From positions 1 to 64,000 of the forward strand of contig JAQFVV010013312.1 of the NCBI GenBank assembly GCA_028023455.1: a DNA stretch of 64,000 nt, written 5' to 3'. This DNA is from Epiperipatus broadwayi. Lineage: Eukaryota > Onychophora > Udeonychophora > Euonychophora > Peripatidae. Position numbers and translations under genes: made by a program. The number at the start of each line of letters is the position of its first letter. Position 1 is the first letter of the stretch. The notes below the pieces were generated by a model. The model saw only the letters and a list, made by a program, of their open reading frames with translations. It ran no database searches and had not been told where the DNA came from. Shown one piece after another: positions 56,905 through 64,000 of this stretch.

Positions 56905-57347
56905 GAGAGTTACAAGAGTTTTACATAGCTTAGATTGCTGTGTTCATATGGGCAATCTCTAGTTGTAAGTTTACATATATAAAAGTTGACTTATTGATTT
57001 CCACAAGGTTTCAGGAATTTGTACATACTGTGGATTAGTTACAAGGATTTTACAAAACTTGGGTTGCTGTGGTTACATGGGCAATCTGTAGATGTAGGTT
57101 TACATATGTAAAAGTTGATTTATTGATTTACATTTTTCATGTCATGGTTTAGTTACAAGGGTTTTACATTGCATGGATTGCTATGATTACATAGGCAATC
57201 TGTAGTTATAGATTTATGCATGTACAAGTTGATTTATTTATTTACATAAGATTAAAATAATTTTTATATTCTGCGATTAGTTACAAGTGCTTTACATAGT
57301 TCGGACTATGATGGTTAAATTACAAATCTATAACTGTAAGCTTATAT
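56905..57347 (+). repeat. ~125-bp tandem repeat, four diverged units
   Basis: GTTACAAGAGTTTTACAT-like starts occur at about 56910, 57038, 57153 and 57280. Each is followed by TAGATTGCTGTG, ATGGGCAATCT, GTAGTTGTAAGTTTACATAT and AAAGTTGATTTATTGATTTA. Units differ by many substitutions. A related single unit lies at about 62852-62935. Confidence 0.85.
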
Positions 57348-58636
57348 ATATATATATTGTAGCCCTTGGATTTGTCCAAGGCTCCATTTTTTTTTAAGTT
57401 AGCTATGAAAGAGAAGGTTCTATCCAAATTTTCCTCATAATATATGTATTTTTTTTGTGTGTAATAAGAAAATTTAAGCCAAGACCGAGTTTGAACCCAT
57501 ATTTATAAGGGATTGCATATGTTTGACTAGTGAGCAATCTAAAAATTTATTGTTAATGTGTTTATAACCAGAGGATTATTTTATTTTAATTTATGGGTTA
57601 AATTGATATTAAAAAAATATTAGAAAAGCAGGATTTGTATATTTGTTGATAGGTTAACTGAGAAGAGGAAGATGTGTGTCTATTGAAAACTACATTAGGA
57701 TAGTGATGATGAATAGTCATTATTTTAAGCTAGGTTAGAAATAAATAATTTATGAAAGTAAATAAATAATAATATAGGTAGAATAGTTGTAATAGATAAA
57801 GATTAAGGCATTAAAAATCTAAATTTAAAGAAAAGTATATACCTGCGATGTGTGTGTATATATAATTTAATTGTAGATCTTGATGGTACAATGTAAAATT
57901 AATAATCATTTCTTACATGATGTAAAGCAATTTTAAATAAGAAATTAAAATCTTTTAAATAAGTTTAATATTAGCAGTCAAATTTAATGTCAAGTCTGAG
58001 TTTGAAACAGCTGCAATATATTGTGTTTCACTATTAAAGGGAAAGGTAAGATTATTTTAGTGTGTATTATCTTACTCAGTTAATTATCATTCCTTAAAAT
58101 ACACAGATCCTACTAAGGAATTTAAAGGGACCATTAATTTAGGCCATTAACGGTGAATGGTCAATTCTGGTCTGTCAAAGTGTCAAAAATTAATTGGCAA
58201 TTAAATGTTAGATTGTAAAATTAATCTGTCTATTTGACTTGAAATTTATGCCTGGTTTTTCTGAAGGGGCAACAGGCTAGATTTAATTGAGAGGGGGGGG
58301 GATGTCAATTAGTTCTAGAGATAAAGGACGTCTCTATAAAAGCTGTGTTAAAAAAAAAAAAGGACTTGCTTGTATTTTTAAAACTTATCTGTTGCAGTTT
58401 TCCTTGATTGACTAAAAGAAAACTGTGTTATAAAATTGAAAATCATATTTATTATACTTTGTCTCTTCAGAATAATTCGACTAAATATAACAATGTATAG
58501 TGAGTAAATTTTAAGGGGGCACACACTTGGAACCTTCCAGAAGTTGGCTATTCAACAGATGTAGTAAAAATTTAAAGCACAGAAGTTAAAATTTGAGTTT
58601 GACATCGTTTTATATAAGTCAATTTAAATCTACAGA

Positions 58637-59122
58637 ATGAAAGTAAAATTGGAAAAGGACAATCAAAAACAGACTGATATTGTGAAAAAGTTAAATGAAG
58701 GCCGTTTGACTGAAACTTGCAGAAATTTACAAAGTTTAAAGGTAATCTACTTAGATATGGAAATGAGGAACTCATTCAGCAAAATAGAAACTGTATATGT
58801 GAGAGAAAAGGAATCGAACTCTATCAAAAGAACTTTTTACAACAAGGACTTTATATGCTCTCATAAACCGGTCAAGAAAAAAAAAAGGAAAAAAGGAGAA
58901 ATCAGGAACCTGGAAGAACACCTGCTAAAAGACTGCTATAAGTATAATTTTTTTTATTGTTATTATTATTCGCTCTTTATGTGTGTAGGACATTTAATAT
59001 ATATAGAAAAAAAAAAAAAAAAACGAATTTCTTTCTTTGTAGTGTATATCACGTATAGCATTTTTTTTTTTTTAAAAAAAAAATTAATTCATGTAATCAC
59101 TATTGCATTATTTTGGGGGTAG
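58637..59122 (+). CDS. Basic open reading frame inside LTR-like copy C, function unknown
   Basis: This 161-codon frame starts 300 bp downstream of the TATAAAAG box. Residues 1-90 are charged and composed like a protein (M-K-V-K-L-E-K-D-N-Q-K-Q, then N-L-Q-S-L-K-V-I-Y-L-D-M-E-M and a cluster K-P-V-K-K-K-K-R-K-K-G). The remainder is read from poly-A/poly-T tracts and is probably not real. Copies A and B have short Lys-rich frames at the corresponding place but no long conserved protein. It has no zinc knuckle, protease or other known motif. It could be a decayed accessory protein of the element or a chance frame. Confidence 0.25.
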   Translation: MKVKLEKDNQKQTDIVKKLNEGRLTETCRNLQSLKVIYLDMEMRNSFSKIETVYVREKESNSIKRTFYNKDFICSHKPVKKKKRKKGEIRNLEEHLLKDCYKYNFFYCYYYSLFMCVGHLIYIEKKKKKRISFFVVYITYSIFFFLKKKLIHVITIALFWG

Positions 59123-61733
59123 AAATTGTTTTCATATGATTTTATATATGTTTATTTAAATGCTTTCGCTATTGTGGTTATTTGGGGTAGAACTGATATG
59201 CCTTATTTAAAATGCTTTACAAACAATTTTTTTTCCCTCAATTTAAAAAAAAAAAAAAAAAACAATTAAGAGATATGGGTGTTAGCATCAGAAGTTATTA
59301 TCGAATAATTAGATTTATAAATGAATTGCTTGTTTATTGAGTATCATCATCATTTTTATTTTTTATAAAAGTGCCTGGAAATAGTTTTGAGAATTTTGTG
59401 CGCATTTCTTATTGCTTATTATTATTATTGTTATCATAGATTTAAGGCCAGAAACAAGCTGATTTATGCTTGGAAAATTTATGGGATCATGTTCCAATAC
59501 ACTAATTTGCAAGAATATTAAAGTTGTGAAAGTTTTACTTGTATAATTTGATGTTTCGACCTGTGTGTGCGTGGATAGACAAAGATCTCCACAAATTCAG
59601 TGAAGTTTAACTCACTGAGATATATGCTACATTCAGAAAGTATTTGAACCCAGTGGAAGAGTTTTCCCACTTAAGTATGCTCTACACCGTAAGAAGGTTT
59701 CTTATTTTGATGGCCAGAGGTATTTGGTATACCTATGTTTTTTTAAATGACTAGCGATAAAAAAAAAATCCTAGCATATCTTAACCTTAGTGACAAGGTT
59801 CTCTCTTATTCGGGTCACTGCCTGCCTCATATTAATATTTGATATTTCTTACGTGTATATGAGAGGATAGCCATGATGAGCATTATTATAAGTATTAGAT
59901 ACCAGGTCGCAAACTCAATTTAATGTCTGAATGAATGCAGATAATGTATGTGCAATTGGTGTATTTGAACATTGTTTGTGTAGATTTGATTTAGCATACG
60001 AGCCAAAAATAATTAAGTTAATAACTGTTAAGGGTTAAATAAAACTTACGAATGATTGGGCATAAGCAATGCGTATATAAATGTATTTAATAAATATTTA
60101 CATGGCCAGCTGAGAAATTCACTGGAATGGTAGTATTGTTAAAATATTATTATGTTATAAGAACATGAACATAGAGAGTGCACTAGGATGATGTTTGATC
60201 TTAATGCCAATTTATTTGCAATAACTTAGTCTTACTGTTATTAAGATATCCCTGTTGTAAAGATTAGGGCCAAAGAATATTTAATCAGGATGATCGGATA
60301 AGATCAAGAAATTTTCAAGGGAATATTACCTTTAGATTTATTAAACAAAATTATCAAATTTAATTAGAGAAAAAAAAAATCGATTACGTATTTTCTAAAA
60401 TATATCTGTAGTAAAAAGGGAAAGCATTGAAAACGGGAAGAAATTGGTATTTACTATATTTAAGGTAAAAAGAAAGTGTAGATATAATGTAATGTATATG
60501 TTTTTTTTTTTTTTTTTGTATTGATTGAATTATAGTTTGTCAAATAAAATTTGTTATTTGTTTTAAATAAAAATTTGCGTGTGTCTCCATGTTTTTGTGG
60601 GTTATTATTATCTAGATATTTCCAATCCAATCATACATCAATATAATATTAGTAATATTTGAATTATCATGTACGTAATTAATATTTAGTAAAATTATTT
60701 AAAAGGTTAATTTTAAATGCATAAAATTACCAAATAATTTAATATTGTTTAAATATAAATCGAGAATAGAGATAGTATTGAGTGATAGCGAGTGCAGAGG
60801 GTGGGCATAAAATCCTTTCCCCATCCGTTGTATTCAAACCTCTCTAGATGCATTTTATTTTATATAATGTTGTTATAATTGCGACTATGTTTTATGATGT
60901 GTTTATATTAATAAGCTTAAATATTCCAGCTTTAATGTAAATTAATATTAGATTGCATTAAAGACAACTGAGATCACCTTGGAGGCGATCAAGAGAGGAA
61001 TGTTTATCACCAATAACCTATAGCAGCTTATTCGATTTCCACACCTAATTGTTCGAAAATACCATGAGAAGAGATTAGAATGAGAGGAGATGAGCTAGCA
61101 AAGGTGTAAAATTTAATGATAAAATTAATAATAGTGTAGTAGACATATGGACGTGAAATTGATGAAGGGATGGATCAGGAAGGTGGAGATGAATATAGAA
61201 CTTTATAATTAGAATAAAATTTAATTGTAGCTTTAACCTTTTAACCGCTAATTATATTATTGGTTGTATGAGGTAAAAATCAAATCTTTTAATTGGCCAA
61301 CTCACAAACTGAAGACAAAGCCTATTGTTAAAACATATTTGCCTATAATATTAAATTCAACTCAGATACGTTTATAAAAAGTATATTACTAATTTTTCAG
61401 GTTATGAAGAGAACGAAAGTTTTTTCAAAAATAAATTGCTATTTATTTATTTTAAAATATTCAATTTCGGCAACATAAAAGCTATAATATAAACAAAAAG
61501 GTCGACTTTTACGTTATAGAAAAGTAAATATTTCTTTTAAATATTTATTTAATATTTTTACTAAAATCTTCAATATTTTTCGAAAATAATTTTGTTTTTT
61601 TAGTTTTTTTTTTAAAAAAACTAGTTTAATTTCTGAAATTATATTTTTTTAATACTTAAAATTGCATTCAAAATGAAAATCTCAGCGTTTTTCTTTATTT
61701 TCTTTGATCAGGCGGTTTCTTTGTTCTTTCCAG

Positions 61734-61944
61734 CCAATCAGAATGTCTTTTTCGGCTGAGATCTCACTAACAACCAATTACAACCGATGTTCTTTCTTTG
61801 TTTAGGTTTAAATGCATTTTTTTTATTTTTTACTTGTAAAATAAATCGGAAGAGGGCACCATCTTACAGAACTTTTAAAAACCTATTCAAAACCTATCAA
61901 ATGAATTTTTTAGCATAAGAACTGGCAGAGTTAGAGTGACGTCA
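61734..61944. promoter_or_regulatory. CCAAT and CRE motif cluster
   Basis: CCAATCA at 61734-61740, CCAAT at 61774-61778 and a full palindromic CRE, TGACGTCA, at 61937-61944 lie within 211 bp. The stretch is less AT-rich and not repetitive. CREB/ATF and NF-Y factors bind such motifs in animal promoters. There is no TATA box or adjacent exon, and it lies at the right end of LTR-like copy C, about 7.3 kb upstream of the P4HA start. It may be a retroelement or enhancer signal, or chance. Confidence 0.3.
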
Positions 61945-62098
61945 GATGTCTACGAGGAGCCTCGTAAGAAACAGTCTTTTGTCAATTTTAATGCGTTCTC
62001 AGTGTTCTCTAAATCGATTATGTATTAACCCATTCATGCAATATTATTACTAAGAGTATTGAATTGAGATTTAACCATTATATTTTATTGGAGCTGCA

Positions 62099-62826
62099 AT
62101 TTGGCACCCTGGCAAATAAGCTTATAAATTTTCTGTATCATCATCATCATCTCAGTAGGCCTCAGACATAGTGTCAGCTGGGAATGATGAATTATGCATC
62201 GGTCCATTCTTAAAATGTTGTAATTGGCATGCAATTTATCTGCAAATGTGTAAATGCCGTATAGTTTGAATATAGTATAATTAATGCATAACGTGGATGT
62301 GCGATCATTTGAATAAAATTCTCATTGGTTATAATAAAGTTGTAATCAGCATAAACTATCCAATGATATATATGATTTTTGTAAGCTCTCCCAATCGTTT
62401 CATGCTATTTAAAATCCAATGTGGATGATCGATCGAGAGATTGCAAAACGCGTTTTATGTTAATTTATTAAGTTTTTATAAAGTTAACAAAATAAAGAAT
62501 AACTTTTAATTTGTTTGAATTGATTTTATATAGTTACTATTGGCATGTAACGCGGTTGCACGAAGGAGGTTAAATTTAATTTATACGTACAAAATATATT
62601 AGTCTATGCCTTATATTTAAGAAATTATCAGATTAAATCTATACTTAGAAATTATTTAATCTATACCTATTATACTAGAATATATATAAATATGCATTGT
62701 ATATTTAATTGATACTTAAGAAACGCATCTGTCAAAAATTTATATATTTAAGAAATATTCATTTCTCTAAATTTTTATTTGCTTAAAAATGACCTTCTTC
62801 ATATTTCTTTAAATTTTTCGTTAGTT
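62099..62826. other. Sequence after LTR-like copy C; candidate primer site, no gene
   Basis: It begins ATTTGGCACCCTGGC, a candidate primer-binding site (TGGCACC at 62102). A short (ATC)n follows near 62137. No gag frame follows, so the internal region of the element is deleted or decayed. Confidence 0.4.
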
Positions 62827-62940
62827 AGAATATATATATATATATATATATATAAGTTATTTTATTGATTTACACAAGAATACAAAAATTTTACATGCTC
62901 TGGACTGCTGTATCTACATATGTGGTTTAGTTTTATATCA
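62827..62940 (+). repeat. (AT)n run and single unit of the 125-bp repeat
   Basis: A 25-bp TA run (62830-62854) is followed by TTATTGATTTACACAAGAAT, ATTTTACATGCTCTGGACTG and CTGTAT, matching a unit of the 56905-57347 tandem array. Related units therefore sit on both sides of LTR-like copy C. Confidence 0.6.
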
Positions 62941-63138
62941 TTGAGTTGCCTGGATAACATATGCAAGAGATTAGAATTTCCATGGTAATGTTGCCATTAT
63001 CTGTGAAGTCTACACTGATATTAGATTAATGGGTTATTTTTGACTTTTTAGGATGCTGGATCTTATTTGGGTGACAAAGTTTTCCTCTGGATTTTATTAG
63101 CAATGTGTGTTGAGGAGGGTGTTAGTATGGATGGAAGA

Positions 63139-63560
63139 CATGGCAGGATTGCTTTCGTAATTCATCCTGCCATGCCTGCTTTTTGATGCATTTGAACATA
63201 AGAATGTTCCAGAGGAAAGAAGCATGACAGCTATGTTAGAATTGGTTGCAATTATTAAGTTGGAGTTTGTGGTATGTTGGTTAGACTCTGGATTAATTTG
63301 TGTCTTAAGTCAGAGGCTGAGTAGGGCTTTTGACAAGGTTGAAATGTGAGATCCATGAGTAAAGGGTCCTGATTTCTAGAGGGGCTGCAGGTTCAGTTAA
63401 GTTAGAACTGGTTGTAATTTATAAGTTGGAGTTTGTAATAGGTTGGACAGACTTTGGGTTAGCCTTTATTAGAGATAGAGACCAAGTGTGGCTTTTGTTC
63501 TGTTTTAAGTGTGAAATTCATGGTTATAGAGTCCAGACATAGGGAGATGATAAATCTGGA
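63139..63560 (+). repeat. ~166-bp tandem repeat with a hairpin at its left
   Basis: CATGGCAGGA and TCCTGCCATG form an exact 10-bp inverted pair (about 63139-63174). Then GTTAGAATTGGTTGCAATTA with AAGTTGGAGTTTGT (about 63236) recurs as GTTAGAACTGGTTGTAATTT with AAGTTGGAGTTTGT (about 63402), a 166-bp period. Two nearly whole units run from 63206 to 63537, with a possible third starting there. No open frame is conserved between units, so I call it a satellite-like repeat. Confidence 0.7.
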
Positions 63561-64000
63561 TAGATAGTTAGGTTCAGCATTGCTATTGGAAGTGATATGT
63601 TTTTTGAAATTATCTAATAACTTGATGTTAGTTGAAGATTGGAATGAAAAAATTAACACAAAAATGGAAATAAGTTATCAACTGAGTGGAAATTTTAGGT
63701 ATTTAAAGTTAGTTTTTTTTTCTTGCTACCCTAAAGTTTTGACATGTTTATAAGCACAAACAGCTAGAGCTTGTTAACTTGGTTGTTAGCAAGTAAATTA
63801 ATTGCTGGGATCATGAAATTGAATTTTTATTACTAAACAAAGATCAGAGGTTGCTACAATAACATTAAAGATAAGTGTATGCTTGACTGAGCTTTGAACT
63901 TTGAAACTCCGTGCTGGTATTATGGGGAGACAAATACTGGTCACCAGATGACTTTTTTAAAAAATATCGTTAGATAATTTGATTTTAATTGGAAGTTTAA
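63561..64000. other. Right edge of window; nothing recognised
   Basis: Less AT-rich than average but with no coding or repeat signal I can support. Confidence 0.4.

Larger units (their letters stand above)
57358..62098 (+). mobile_element. Long LTR-like repeat, copy C (diverged)
   Basis: A ~4.74 kb segment starts TGTAGCCCTTGG directly after (TA)n and ends GGAGCTGCA before ATTTGGCACCC, the same ends as copy B. Shared landmarks in order are the T-run with AAATTTAAGCCAAG (57470; compare 10825 onwards), a G9 run at 58291, TATAAAAG at 58335, a Lys-rich stretch near 58870, and GGGCATAAAATCCTTTCC at about 60804 (GACATAAAATCCCTTTCC in A and B). Overall similarity to A and B is low between these blocks, so membership is inferred. 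The terminal kilobase holds CCAAT and CRE motifs not seen in B. No gag or polymerase gene follows the right end within the window. Confidence 0.45.

Noticed and set aside
57481-57545. tRNA-like B box on the minus strand (GGGTTCAAACTC)
   Set aside because: No matching A box, acceptor stem or cloverleaf; one B-box match in AT-rich DNA is weak.

Overview
The window is AT-rich eukaryotic DNA (GC well under one third by eye). It is dominated by introns, microsatellites and decayed transposable elements. The only host gene I can support is on the minus strand: the 5' part of a collagen prolyl 4-hydroxylase alpha subunit (P4HA). It has four exons over about 39 kb: exon 1 at 54241-54425, exon 2 at 40725-40873, exon 3 at 32242-32415 and exon 4 at 15112-15284. 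All four have GT..AG borders and compatible phases (2, 1, 1, 0). They join into a 227-residue open reading frame that starts with a signal peptide and runs into the TPR-like peptide-substrate-binding domain. The catalytic dioxygenase exons must lie left of position 1. A collagen P4HA points to an animal. As remembered, the N-terminal and S-N-P-I-N-A-Y regions look most like arthropod P4HA, so an AT-rich arthropod is my best guess, but the clade is not proven.

Layout. 1-15111 is the start of intron 4. It holds two same-strand copies (A 5264-~9420, B 10754-14848) of a ~4.1 kb repeat. A third, diverged copy (C 57358-62098) lies upstream of the gene. B and C both end in GCTGCA followed by ATTTGGCRCCC, which looks like the end of an LTR followed by a tRNA primer-binding site. 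All three have a TATA-like box 0.75-1 kb from the left end, and all three start directly after a (TA)n run. I read them as unusually long LTRs (4-4.7 kb) of an LTR retrotransposon family that I do not recognise.

Intron 3 (15285-32241) begins, on the transcript side next to exon 4, with a perfect (ATCT)n array of about 904 bp only 22 bp from the splice acceptor. It also carries copies of a ~0.4-0.5 kb dispersed repeat (called X here), a degenerate T-rich tandem array, a 356-bp (ATT)n tract, a frameshifted unrecognised coding remnant and a decayed RTE-type LINE (21.4-23.9 kb, minus). Intron 2 (32416-40724) has an inverted repeat with ~190-bp arms, an (AAT)n/(GAA)n tract, and two fragments of an RTE-type reverse transcriptase 3' end in opposite orientation. 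One of these has a perfect 13-bp target-site duplication. Intron 1 (40874-54240) has two tandem X copies, a 78-bp near-perfect palindrome, an (AAT)n/(GAT)n tract, a duplicated 0.35-kb segment, a ~680-bp foldback element and an (ATCT)n array.

Right of 54425 is 5' flanking sequence with no other recognised gene. It has a ~125-bp tandem repeat, LTR-like copy C, a CCAAT/CRE cluster and a ~166-bp tandem repeat at the right edge. No rRNA, convincing tRNA, CRISPR array or prokaryotic feature is visible. Most apparent open reading frames are translations of microsatellites.
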